Part shown: positions 17,645 to 23,956 of the stretch, piece after piece
How positions within the stretch are numbered: position 1 is the stretch's first letter
Layout: every line of letters begins with the position of its first letter
IMG/VR virus record: IMGVR_UViG_3300009120_000003
Span: 1 to 39,426 of that record
Origin: a virus
Reading direction: 5' to 3' (one strand)
DNA length: 39,426 bases
Program-made: the position numbers and the translations under genes
The notes under the pieces: model-generated
What the model was told of the DNA's origin: nothing
The model's database searches: none
Seen by the model: only the letters and a program-made list of their open reading frames with translations

Positions 17645-17998
17645 TCACGCCCTATGCTCCAAATACATCTGTTTGTGCTCAACAGGATTTGGATCGAAGC
17701 CAGACAATAAAATCTCCAGTTCTTCAGCAGTGATATTCTCAATTTCCTTAAACATTCTTTTCAATTTGAACCTGCATTTATCAAGACGCTTGTAATAAAG
17801 CACGAAACCATTTCTATCCCAGAATAGGCATTTAATCTTGTCTAGATGCTTGTTGTAGAACACATAGATTGAGCCATCATGAATATGACTTTTCACTTCT
17901 CGCTGAATGAAATTTGAAAGTCCGTCTATGGACATGCGAAAATCTATGGGTTTGGAGGCAATGAATATTTGCTTGTTTTCGTATGGAATCAACATCAT
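17645..17998 (-). CDS. IS66 TnpB-like protein (IS66 Orf2)
   Basis: A 117-residue protein with the IS66 Orf2 signature: a fold built around FIASKPIDFRMSIDGLSNF, then GSIYVFYNKHLDKIKCLFWD, then GFVLYYKRLDKCRFK. It matches that family's usual length (about 115). The ATG overlaps the TGA of the TnpA-like gene, so the two are coupled as in IS66 elements. In IS66, TnpA and TnpB are accessory to the DDE transposase TnpC; no TnpC is present here, nor obvious terminal repeats. It is therefore probably a retained or re-used pair rather than a mobile element. Confidence 0.8.
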   Translation of the reverse strand: MMLIPYENKQIFIASKPIDFRMSIDGLSNFIQREVKSHIHDGSIYVFYNKHLDKIKCLFWDRNGFVLYYKRLDKCRFKLKRMFKEIENITAEELEILLSGFDPNPVEHKQMYLEHRA

Positions 17999-18534
17999 AA
18001 ATCCTTTAATAGTTCGATAATCTTAATAACTTTCATAACATCAAGATTGGCGGAAATGCTAACTTTCACGCCCTTCGAGATAATAATTTCCAAATCGTTT
18101 TGCTTTTCTATTATTTCAGATTCCTCCTCGACTGGAGGGTTTGATATAATTAACTTCTGTGGTACTTGAACGAATGACATTGTTTCTTCTTTCATGGATG
18201 ACTGCATTTCCTCAATTTTTTCTAGATAATTTAAATGTGTGGTTACCTCACCTAACATTCTTATTTTAATATTGTAGTTTTTAGCAAATGTATTTGCTCC
18301 AATCCCTGATTTTGCTCTCTCCATTAAATATTGCCGACCTATTTTAATCAATTTGTCATATAAAACTGGATTAGAGTATTTCCTATATTCTATCTTGTAT
18401 TTCATGTTACAAAATTTTTGATAATCAATTTTAAGTGACTGACAATATTCCGCCGCTGATAAACCACTTGTCTTCTGATTTTCAATTTTTTCATACCAAA
18501 ACCATATTTCATCGTTATTTAATTGCTTACTCAT
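17995..18534 (-). CDS. IS66 TnpA-like DNA-binding protein
   Basis: A 179-residue protein with AAAGG before ATG 18534. The N-terminus (WFWYEKIENQKTSGLSAAEY, then CQSLKIDYQKF) is a TnpA/Orf1-type helix-turn-helix region of the kind that begins W-x-x-x-i-x-x-w-x-x-S-G-l-S. The C-terminus GVKVSISANLDVMKVIKIIE matches the usual TnpA ending. The middle 80 residues are longer than in typical IS66 Orf1. Start and stop overlap both neighbours by 4 bp, so it is embedded in a phage operon. Confidence 0.7.
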   Translation of the reverse strand: MSKQLNNDEIWFWYEKIENQKTSGLSAAEYCQSLKIDYQKFCNMKYKIEYRKYSNPVLYDKLIKIGRQYLMERAKSGIGANTFAKNYNIKIRMLGEVTTHLNYLEKIEEMQSSMKEETMSFVQVPQKLIISNPPVEEESEIIEKQNDLEIIISKGVKVSISANLDVMKVIKIIELLKDL

Positions 18535-18734
18535 TTATTTACCTTTCGTAAAAAATTCTCTCCCTGACTTATCAGGCATCCAATAGTATCTGCATTAAAA
18601 TCAAAGCTATAATTGCTAGTCATCATTTTGCCGAAATATTTACCATCCTCTGTTTTTTCATAAAGGATAATCTCGACATTCGGATATTTGGTGTTCCAAT
18701 ATTCCCTTATCTGCTTAAGCTCTTTCGATTTCAT
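18531..18734 (-). CDS. 67-residue unknown protein upstream of the IS66-like pair
   Basis: The start has GGAG 8-10 bases upstream, and its TGA overlaps the ATG of the TnpA-like gene. The product (starts MKSKELKQIREYWNTKYP, contains SFDFNADTIGCLI) is a small mixed alpha/beta protein without a recognised family. Coupling to the TnpA/TnpB-like genes suggests a shared role, or that these arrived together. No function is proposed. Confidence 0.65.
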   Translation of the reverse strand: MKSKELKQIREYWNTKYPNVEIILYEKTEDGKYFGKMMTSNYSFDFNADTIGCLISQGENFLRKVNK

Positions 18735-18764
18735 CCTTGTTCTCCTTTATTAATCGCTTAATTT

Positions 18765-18938
18765 TTATCTATTTGTATCAATTATATACATTATTAAACA
18801 AAATAATCCCGATATAAATATTGCAGCGATTAAAGGTAGCCAGAGTGGAGCTGTTATCATCCACCATGACCAATCAATCTGGTTTGTAAGTTTTAAAATC
18901 AAGAATATAAAGAACAGTATTGTTTCAAAACTTAACAT
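18765..18938 (-). CDS. Small two-helix membrane protein
   Basis: I prefer ATG 18938 (MLSFETILFF, 57 residues, TAAGG 5 bases upstream); an ATG at 18965 overlapping the previous gene is in frame. Two hydrophobic helices are separated by IDWSWWMITAPLWLPL, with the Trp-rich turn WSWW. This pattern is known from short membrane proteins in phages and prophages, some labelled Fragile-X-F-like. Its function is unknown. It probably sits in the inner membrane. Confidence 0.65.
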   Translation of the reverse strand: MLSFETILFFIFLILKLTNQIDWSWWMITAPLWLPLIAAIFISGLFCLIMYIIDTNR

Positions 18939-18945
18939 TCTTGCC

Positions 18946-19272
18946 TTATTTTGTATTATTGTCATAATGTTCTTTCACCCATTCAATCGCCTTATGATGA
19001 CCGGCCAAGGCTTCATCCCATGTAGTATAGCGTTCCATATAAATGTCTTTGCCACTGTGCAGCGAATCAAACACCATGGTTTCGAATACCAATGGTTCGC
19101 CATCAATAAAATTATGATCTAATCCTAGCCATACAGTTGAAATACGTTTACCGCATATTTGGTCATTACCAACATGGCGCGTTCCTGCGTTGTACATTTC
19201 TTCATATTGCTGAGACCATTCCAATAAGTCAGCTTCACGGTAAGTCTTATCAGGAAGTAGAAAATATTGCAT
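18946..19272 (-). CDS. Conserved phage hypothetical protein
   Basis: A 108-residue protein preceded by AAAGGA at 19279-19284. It contains RHVGNDQICGKRISTVWLGL, then DHNFIDGEPLVFETMVFD and RYTTWDEALAGHHKAIEW. Many phages and prophages carry proteins with this pattern (STVWLGLDH, FETMVF, RY-T-W-EA--GH), all of unknown function. It is cytosolic by sequence. It is followed after eight bases (or with overlap, depending on start) by the membrane protein gene. Confidence 0.75.
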   Translation of the reverse strand: MQYFLLPDKTYREADLLEWSQQYEEMYNAGTRHVGNDQICGKRISTVWLGLDHNFIDGEPLVFETMVFDSLHSGKDIYMERYTTWDEALAGHHKAIEWVKEHYDNNTK

Positions 19273-19308
19273 TATTTGTTTTCCTTTATAATTTACTCAA
19301 ATAAATTC

Positions 19309-19614
19309 TTATGCTGTCATTAAGTATGTGTATTTAAAATCTTTTGATGAAGCATGAGTCTGAGGATCATTCCTGTCATATTTCCAAAGAGGTTTGGCTG
19401 GTTTTTTATCGCAGAGATTCAAGTAACAAGTATTACGTTCAAGCCAGGCATCAATTTTTATTTCAAGTTCGATCTGTGCAAGTTTGCCTAATGGGATCTT
19501 GGGTTCATGGTAATTTCCATCGGCATCATGAGTTGGATGTGAATCCTGTAACATTCTGCCTAATTGATGAACCTTGTCATAAATTATTCTCCATTCCTTC
19601 ATTGAAAATTCCAT
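19309..19614 (-). CDS. Unknown accessory protein, first gene of the minus-strand accessory/late run
   Basis: A 101-residue protein with AAGGAAG before ATG 19614. It is helical at the N-terminus (MKEWRIIYDKVHQLGRML), with a central HPTHDADGNYHEPKIPLGKL. No family was recognised. It is the first minus-strand gene after a divergent gap (19615-19714) facing a plus-strand membrane micro-gene, so a promoter for the minus-strand block probably lies in that gap. Confidence 0.65.
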   Translation of the reverse strand: MEFSMKEWRIIYDKVHQLGRMLQDSHPTHDADGNYHEPKIPLGKLAQIELEIKIDAWLERNTCYLNLCDKKPAKPLWKYDRNDPQTHASSKDFKYTYLMTA

Positions 19615-19714
19615 GTCACTTCCTTATGTTGGTAGCCTTATTAGTGAGGGAACCATAATTTTACCTGAAATTTATTTTCAATTAAACTAGGGTTGAATAA
19701 ATTAGGAGTAGATA

Positions 19715-19852
19715 ATGATTTGTATGGCAATTGCAATACTACTTGGGGTTCCTGTTTCGGCCAGGATGGGATTGACTACCCTTGGAAGTGTAATGCTGTG
19801 TTCTGGGATTTATTTTCTTGTGTTGCTGTTTAGTGAAGGAATGCAAGGTTAG
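19715..19852 (+). CDS. 45-residue membrane micro-protein
   Basis: The ATG at 19715 is six bases after AGGAG (19704-19708); the stop is TAG 19850-19852. Two hydrophobic stretches (AIAILLGVPVSA and VMLCSGIYFLVLLF) are separated by RMGLTTLGS, so a two-pass inner-membrane peptide is likely. It is the first plus-strand gene after the divergent gap, whose upstream part has the inverted pair TTCAA (19678-19682) and TTGAA (19693-19697). No family is recognised. Good ribosome site and hydrophobic pattern support it. Confidence 0.6.
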   Translation: MICMAIAILLGVPVSARMGLTTLGSVMLCSGIYFLVLLFSEGMQG

Positions 19853-19920
19853 CGGTATTATATATTACGACAACTAAAGGTTAATAGAGAATAACTTGCA
19901 ATATAAAGGAACTTATATCA

Positions 19921-20112
19921 ATGAAAGAAAAACAATCATCTGATTTATTGCCACGACATCTTTGGTTAAAAGAAAGAATAAAAGACTGTATATCGGCGCT
20001 TCAGTCTATAGAAAAAAATGAGGACTGGAATTTCTATTTAAAAAAATCATTGGAATTTGCGAATGAGATAAAATATGCCTGCGAAGAATGGGGAAAATAC
20101 TATGATGAATGA
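19921..20112 (+). CDS. 63-residue unknown early protein
   Basis: A small charged, helical protein (LKERIKDCISALQSIEKNED near the middle, ending EEWGKYYDE). A weak AAAGGAA lies upstream of ATG 19921. Its TGA overlaps the next ATG, so it starts a coupled chain of small plus-strand genes. No domain was recognised; such genes in phages are commonly early host-modifying proteins, which is inference only. Confidence 0.6.
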   Translation: MKEKQSSDLLPRHLWLKERIKDCISALQSIEKNEDWNFYLKKSLEFANEIKYACEEWGKYYDE

Positions 20113-20261
20113 TAATTTCTTTAGATGCCGAAACATTTGCAGGAGCAAACAAGCCTGGAATTCCTTTTATTACAGAAGAAGAGAGGCCACAAATTTTAAA
20201 AGAAATAGAAGACTTTAAAAGGGAGCTGTTGTTTTTAGAAAAAGGAATAATCTTGCAATGA
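20109..20261 (+). CDS. 50-residue unknown protein in a coupled chain
   Basis: The ATG at 20109 overlaps the previous stop (ATGA) and its own stop TGA 20259-20261 directly precedes another ATG. The product begins MIISLDAETFAGANKPGIPF and ends in a charged helix (EIEDFKRELLFLEKG). The N-terminus fits a small ordered domain. There is no separate ribosome site, so expression would rely on coupling. Its function is unknown. Confidence 0.5.
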   Translation: MIISLDAETFAGANKPGIPFITEEERPQILKEIEDFKRELLFLEKGIILQ

Positions 20262-20312
20262 ATGATTTTACGTTATAAGAGATTGGTTATGTATTTTAAG
20301 GAAGATAAACGA

Positions 20313-20555
20313 ATGAATTATAAAGATTTACCAATGATTGGGAAACCAACTGAAGAAGAGCTTGAAATGCAAGAATATCTTGCTAACTGCATAGATGATT
20401 ATATAGAAAAAAAACCTACTGACAGAAGGGTTTTGATAGCAGCGTTAAGCTCAATTTGCACCATTGTTTTTACAAGAGAAACCCCATGGGATAAAGACAT
20501 CCAAAAATCAGAAATAACATCGTTTTGTGAATTTTTATTGAATAAGGTAATGTGA
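20313..20555 (+). CDS. 80-residue unknown early protein
   Basis: ATG 20313 (MNYKDLPMIG) has AAGGAAG 8 bases upstream; an in-frame ATG at 20262, touching the previous stop, would add 17 residues but lacks a site. The protein is helical and acidic (KPTEEELEMQEYLANCIDDY), with a hydrophobic helix LIAALSSICTIVF that is too short and polar-flanked to be a sure membrane anchor. No family is known. Confidence 0.6.
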   Translation: MNYKDLPMIGKPTEEELEMQEYLANCIDDYIEKKPTDRRVLIAALSSICTIVFTRETPWDKDIQKSEITSFCEFLLNKVM

Positions 20556-20564
20556 GAGCGTTTC

Positions 20565-20819
20565 ATGAGTGAATGGATATCAGTTGAAGATAGATTGCCA
20601 AAAGATGATGAAAAGATTTTGGTCTTGCTTGAATCGTGGGAGAAGAAAAGGTTTTTGGTCTCTGCTATATTCCAGTCTGATTGTGGCTTTGAGGACTGTT
20701 ATTTAGAAGTGGAAGATTACGTAAATTCTCATTCAGAATCGTGCGGTATTTTGGGAGGCTATCGTTCTCCTAAAATTACTCACTGGATGCCATTACCGGA
20801 GTTGCCAGAAAATGAATGA
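20565..20819 (+). CDS. DUF551 family protein
   Basis: An 84-residue protein with the DUF551 pattern: WISVEDRLPKDDEKILVLL at the start and ITHWMPLPELPENE at the end, with a variable middle. DUF551 proteins are very common in phages and prophages of gammaproteobacteria, usually in early or accessory regions; their function is unknown. The following gene starts inside its last codons. Confidence 0.85.
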   Translation: MSEWISVEDRLPKDDEKILVLLESWEKKRFLVSAIFQSDCGFEDCYLEVEDYVNSHSESCGILGGYRSPKITHWMPLPELPENE

Positions 20820-21027
20820 TTTCACGAAAGACGAGCTGGTAATGTTGAAACGCCTAACCTTACATCATGTAAATCAATTCAGGGAAAATAGTGACTGTAT
20901 AAAATTGATGAGTAAACTAAGAAACCTTATTGATAACTACTGCGAACATACAAACAAAAACTATGATGTAGATGGCGGTATTACTCTTGTTTGTTCAGAT
21001 TGTGGTTGTACTCTTATAGATGTTTAA
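20812..21027 (+). CDS. Small Cys-rich (probable zinc-binding) phage protein
   Basis: A 71-residue protein starting MNDFTKDELVMLKRLT, a common opening for short phage helical proteins. It ends with a Cys/His cluster: CEH near residue 44 and LVCSDCGCTLIDV at the end, giving a possible metal site (C, H, CxxC). It overlaps the DUF551 gene by 8 bp. Its stop codon TAA (21025-21027) is the first three bases of a long inverted repeat, which may affect mRNA ends. Confidence 0.7.
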   Translation: MNDFTKDELVMLKRLTLHHVNQFRENSDCIKLMSKLRNLIDNYCEHTNKNYDVDGGITLVCSDCGCTLIDV

Positions 21028-21095
21028 TCCCACTCAAATAGGATTATTTACTATAAACAGCTTAAATTAACATTAATCCTATTTGAGTGGGATTA
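21025..21095. repeat. Perfect 22-bp inverted repeat with a 27-nt loop
   Basis: The left arm is 21025-21046 and the right arm 21074-21095; they are perfect reverse complements over 22 bases. Each arm is itself bounded by TAATCC and GGATTA, so each could also fold alone, giving alternative structures. No T-run follows on the plus strand. It separates the DUF551/Cys-rich pair from a chain of tiny membrane ORFs. Confidence 0.9.
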
Positions 21096-21111
21096 TAGTA
21101 GAGGTAAACTT

Positions 21112-21189
21112 ATGACAGTACCCGATGAATTATGGCTATTAGTATTTTTTATTTTTGGCGTTATTACATCAAGGACTTATTATAAATGA
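21112..21189 (+). CDS. 25-residue membrane micro-protein
   Basis: The ATG at 21112 has GAGG 8 bases upstream. The product is a single hydrophobic helix with short ends (LWLLVFFIFGVITSRTYYK). Its stop overlaps the next ATG (ATGA). It lies just after the 22-bp inverted repeat. Size alone makes it doubtful, but the ribosome site, the overlap with a second membrane ORF and the hydrophobic design support a small membrane peptide. Confidence 0.45.
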   Translation: MTVPDELWLLVFFIFGVITSRTYYK

Positions 21190-21299
21190 CCACATGGGTA
21201 TTAATAATGACCATTCATCCAATATTTTGGTGTGGAGTTACAGTTGGCCTCATGATAGGCGGACTTTTCATGAAAGCGATAAGGGTATTTTTTGAATGA
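21186..21299 (+). CDS. 37-residue membrane micro-protein
   Basis: It starts at ATG 21186 overlapping the preceding stop and ends at TGA 21297-21299. It is mostly hydrophobic (MTTWVLIMTIHPIFWCGVTV, then GLMIGGLFMKAIRVFFE), fitting one or two membrane helices with a basic C-terminal side. Coupling to the 25-residue ORF suggests the two act together, for example as a two-part membrane peptide. No family was recognised. Confidence 0.45.
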   Translation: MTTWVLIMTIHPIFWCGVTVGLMIGGLFMKAIRVFFE

Positions 21300-21340
21300 T
21301 AATCAGTGAAAAACAGGTAATTATGCTTCTCCAGAAATGA
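21296..21340 (+). pseudogene. Possible truncated remnant of a small phage gene
   Basis: An ATG overlapping the previous stop opens a 14-codon frame beginning MIISEKQVIMLLQ. To my knowledge, short phage proteins often begin MIISEKQI..LM, so this may be the surviving start of a truncated gene. A stop ends it at 21338-21340 and no continuation was found. Confidence is low. Confidence 0.3.
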
Positions 21341-21410
21341 GAATCATTAAAGAAAATTTAATGATATAACTTGTTGATACTAATTGATTTTAAGTAAAAA
21401 TTTGTTAATT

Positions 21411-21430
21411 GCTCTGATAAGCTCTGATAA
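21411..21430. repeat. Tandem 10-bp repeat GCTCTGATAA x2
   Basis: Two exact, adjacent copies lie at 21411-21420 and 21421-21430, just upstream of the ribosome site of the next gene. They may be a regulator half-site pair or simple slippage. Confidence 0.7.
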
Positions 21431-21449
21431 ATAATAAAAAGGATTTAAC

Positions 21450-21764
21450 TTGAGGAAGCTTGATAAGGTAATCTTAAGTGTTTTAAAAGATATAGAAACA
21501 GGAAAGTTAACCATAGAATATCCACCAGACACTGATACATGGATGGGCAATATTACTTATTCTGTAAGCAATGGATGGAAGATAATAATATTTAGTGACT
21601 GTTGGTGCTGGGATTACATCGATAGTATCTATAATAAAAACAATAAACTTATATACGAGTTATGTGAATCACCTGTACGTGACTATCAACCCTCCGATGA
21701 AGTTGTAGAAAATATATACAAAATAATAAGCCCGGAAAAAGAACTGTTAAGAAGGATTTTTTAA
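21450..21764 (+). CDS. Unknown 104-residue protein with TTG start
   Basis: It starts at TTG 21450 with AAGGA 6 bases upstream, and no ATG competes nearby. The protein has a mixed fold: a helical start, GWKIIIFSDCWCWDYIDSIY in the middle and YQPSDEVVENIYKII near the end. The pattern of GW..xxFxDC..xDY recalls a family of short proteins found in phages and bacteria, of unknown function (possibly DUF7693-like). Its last base overlaps the next ATG. Confidence 0.65.
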   Translation: MRKLDKVILSVLKDIETGKLTIEYPPDTDTWMGNITYSVSNGWKIIIFSDCWCWDYIDSIYNKNNKLIYELCESPVRDYQPSDEVVENIYKIISPEKELLRRIF

Positions 21765-22240
21765 TGAAAATACTGTCAAGAAGAATTGAACTTATACCTA
21801 ATCATAAAAAGCTTGAACTTTATATGGGTGACAATTTACTACAGTCTTTTATATGTAACCTGGATGACATAAATAACCTTATTGATAATTTAAAAGACAT
21901 AAAACTAGATTTGGCAATGGAAAAATGTAACGATAAAAACCATAAAATTACCGAACAAGAAAAAAATACATTGGAATGGTTAACTAATCCAAAATACAGA
22001 TTTAGTGAAATAGAACAAATGCTTAAAAAATACAGAAATTTACAAAGCCCTATAAGTTTTCAAAGGGATAGGCAATCAATGTGTATTGAAAAAATAAAAG
22101 AAGACATAATCAGGACTCTTAAAAGCACAGAAAAAGATATTAGGCCAGACGTGGAAAATGATTGGCTGAAAGGAATGGCTATGGGTCTCAATATTGCCCT
22201 TATGATTGTAAGGGACAACGAGGCCAAAAACTGCATTTAA
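21764..22240 (+). CDS. Unknown 158-residue early protein
   Basis: The start ATG overlaps the previous stop by one base. The N-terminal 45 residues are beta-like (RRIELIPNHKKLELYMGDNL). The rest is helical and charged (ITEQEKNTLEWLTNPKYRF, then IRTLKSTEKDIRPD). No signal peptide. It is the last gene of the plus-strand chain and overlaps a possible convergent minus-strand ORF. AT-rich with many AAA/ATA codons, as for its neighbours. Confidence 0.65.
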   Translation: MKILSRRIELIPNHKKLELYMGDNLLQSFICNLDDINNLIDNLKDIKLDLAMEKCNDKNHKITEQEKNTLEWLTNPKYRFSEIEQMLKKYRNLQSPISFQRDRQSMCIEKIKEDIIRTLKSTEKDIRPDVENDWLKGMAMGLNIALMIVRDNEAKNCI

Positions 22241-22427
22241 TTTTTGACAAATCTGACCCATATGCAATAAAAAAATCTATAGCCAAATGTAATTGTAATA
22301 ATTTTTTATATTCCTTGTATCTCCATGGTAGATAAAGAGTCGTTATTTTATATTCCATAAGTTTAATTTTTCTCAGTACATAGTCATGTAATGCACTTAA
22401 GCGTAAAGCCTTTTCTGCAAAATCCAT
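22200..22427 (-). CDS. Possible 75-residue minus-strand ORF
   Basis: An open frame from ATG 22427 (MDFAEKALRLSALHDYVLRK) with a helical look and balanced composition, converging with and overlapping the plus-strand gene by 41 bp. No good ribosome site is seen, although TATAAT lies about 20 bases upstream. It is downstream of the leftward operator-promoter at 22766-22794, with a long leader between. It may be real or chance. Confidence 0.35.
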   Translation of the reverse strand: MDFAEKALRLSALHDYVLRKIKLMEYKITTLYLPWRYKEYKKLLQLHLAIDFFIAYGSDLSKIKCSFWPRCPLQS

Positions 22428-22817
22428 TTGTCATATCACTTTTATTATAAAATTTCTGCGGAAATATTTGGGCATATTGTTTAATAAAAATATTGTAGCG
22501 TCAATTCTTTTCCTGAAAAAATTTTGGCGGGAAATTATACAGATTATGTAGGGATATTGTTAGGAATGGTGGTTGAAATATATACAGGGATTTGGGGAAG
22601 TGGTTTGGGATTGGGGGGAGTGGAGCCTCCGCCGTCGCAAAGGGGCGTGTCTGCTCTGGGGTATACCCCCCTTAAAAACTCAAGCAGTGTACCTACCCTA
22701 CCCATAGCAACGCAGCCAGTGAGATGCAAGGCTTATAACATGGAGTGCTATTGAACTGATACGTTATAGCATTAAACCTAGATTGAACTGTCAACTATTA
22801 TTTTATTTAATTTAATC
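22428..22817. other. Non-coding region with GC-rich patch and G-tracts
   Basis: No convincing gene lies between 22428 and 22949. The stretch 22600-22710 is far more GC-rich than the genome and includes the palindrome GGGGTATACCCC. On the plus strand, four G-tracts (22587-89, 22594-97, 22607-09 and 22613-18) with loops of 4, 9 and 3 could form a G-quadruplex. It lies downstream of a leftward promoter, so a non-coding RNA or a replication or packaging signal is possible. Confidence 0.5.
22766..22794 (-). promoter_or_regulatory. Leftward promoter with embedded operator
   Basis: TTGACA (minus strand, 22794-22789) and then a 17-bp spacer containing the operator copy TTCAATCTAGGTTTAA. The -10 at exact spacing is TGCTAT, with TATAAC slightly further on. 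The first 24 bases match the promoter at 24326 at 22 positions, but pointing the other way. It would drive the GC-rich non-coding region and possibly the 75-residue ORF. Confidence 0.5.
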
Positions 22818-22933
22818 GTGTCGTGTAACCATGTTATCGCGACACTATCAATTACAATCCTTTTATCTACTGTCGTTATTACTATGTTTGACTTATACGA
22901 ACATACGTCATATACTCCCAGCCTTTTACGACA
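22818..22933. other. Putative res recombination site (three subsites)
   Basis: The 116 bp directly upstream of the resolvase gene carry TGTCG/CGACA-type arms. Subsite I is 22818-22845, 28 bp with perfect GTGTCG ... CGACAC ends. TGTCG at 22871 opens a second subsite, and a third ends in CGACA at 22929-22933. Total length, spacing and position next to the gene are those of Tn3/gamma-delta-type res sites. Confidence 0.55.
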
Positions 22934-22949
22934 ATGAGGAGACAATATA

Positions 22950-23522
22950 ATGACCAATCAGTCAATCGGATATGTTCGAGTATCAACGCGCGAGCAATCA
23001 ATCGGCCGCCAATCTGACGGCATGGGATCGCTCAAGCTTGATAAGATATTCACAGAGAAAGTCAGCGGTAAGAGCAAGGAGCGCCCAGAATTACAAGCTT
23101 GCATAGCTTATGCCCGCGAAGGAGATACACTATATATATATAGTATAGATCGACTTGCGCGAAGTCTGAGTGACCTGCAAAGCATTATCGCTGATTTAGT
23201 GACTAAAGGAGTAACTGTAAAGTTCATAAAGGAAGGCCAAACTTATTCCCGCGATAACTCCAATCCATTTAACAAAGTCTTGCTACAAGTCCTTGGAGCA
23301 TTTGCAGAGTTCGAAAGAAACATAATGCTAGAGCGACAAGCCGAAGGAATTGCACACGCTAAATCCCACGGTACCAAAACCGGTAAGCCCTTCGGAAAAC
23401 AACCATTAGACATGACAAGGCGGGTAGATGCTATTAACTATAGTAAGCAAGGTATGAACATATCCCAAATAGCAAAAGCAATGAATTTAAGCAGAGCAAG
23501 TATCTACAAACTATTAACCTAA
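22950..23522 (+). CDS. Serine resolvase
   Basis: A 190-residue small serine recombinase. The N-terminal catalytic domain starts GYVRVSTREQS with the nucleophile Ser12. It continues with the arginine-bearing motif YIYSIDRLARSLSDL and the helix-E region VLLQVLGAFAEFERNIMLER. The C-terminal helix-turn-helix is MNISQIAKAMNLSRASIYKL. The length is typical of Tn3-type resolvases and invertases. A GAGGAG site precedes ATG 22950. With the res-like DNA upstream it probably resolves genome multimers or dimers of a circular form; inversion is the alternative. It is too short to be a large serine integrase. Confidence 0.9.
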   Translation: MTNQSIGYVRVSTREQSIGRQSDGMGSLKLDKIFTEKVSGKSKERPELQACIAYAREGDTLYIYSIDRLARSLSDLQSIIADLVTKGVTVKFIKEGQTYSRDNSNPFNKVLLQVLGAFAEFERNIMLERQAEGIAHAKSHGTKTGKPFGKQPLDMTRRVDAINYSKQGMNISQIAKAMNLSRASIYKLLT

Positions 23523-23542
23523 GACTTTCGCCTATTCATTAA

Positions 23543-23581
23543 TATAAACGTGACTTACACCACTCAATAGTCACGTTTATA
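23543..23581. terminator. Bidirectional terminator hairpin
   Basis: A perfect 13-bp stem (arms 23543-23555 and 23569-23581) with a 13-nt loop lies between the convergent resolvase and small-terminase genes, followed by CTTTTCC on the plus strand. The right arm overlaps the last codons of the small terminase gene. Confidence 0.7.
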
Positions 23582-23932
23582 CTTTTCCTCCAAAGCTTTA
23601 ATTTGCTCCCTCATATCCTTGGTTTCATCACTATTAATAGTCTCTACAACTTGCTTCTCAACCCATCCATATTTAGCACCCCGCGTTTTCAACAACAACG
23701 CCTGTGATTTCTCATTCCCTTGTTCAGCTTGAATAGATACTACCTTTGCAACCCTTGCAATAGCCTGGGGTTCAGCACATGACAATTCATACTCATAATG
23801 CTTGGTAAGTGTTTCATCATCCAGTTTCACAATCTTGGCAATTAAATAAACCGGAATACCGGCAATTGCTAAATCTGACACTCTTTGACGCTGCTCGGGA
23901 GTTGGATAATGTGTATTATCATATAGTGCCAT
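23564..23932 (-). CDS. Probable terminase small subunit
   Basis: A 122-residue protein with an N-terminal helix-turn-helix (TPEQRQRVSDLAIAGIPVYL, then VKLDDETLTKHYEYEL). An Ala-rich helical middle follows, then QALLLKTRGAKYGWVEKQVV, the usual small-terminase sequence of L..W/K-T-R-x-GW-E. It would recognise the packaging site and recruit TerL. It is unusual in lying 7 kb upstream of TerL with unrelated genes between. Some short phage HTH proteins share this pattern, so the assignment is probable, not certain. P22-type packaging would put a pac site in or near this gene. Confidence 0.65.
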   Translation of the reverse strand: MALYDNTHYPTPEQRQRVSDLAIAGIPVYLIAKIVKLDDETLTKHYEYELSCAEPQAIARVAKVVSIQAEQGNEKSQALLLKTRGAKYGWVEKQVVETINSDETKDMREQIKALEEKYKRDY

Positions 23933-23956
23933 AATTAAGACATCCTTATCTTATAG

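Noticed and set aside
22524-22754. A 76-codon plus-strand ORF in the GC-rich patch
   Set aside because: Proline- and glycine-rich composition, no ribosome site and a composition effect of the GC-rich region; better explained as non-coding.
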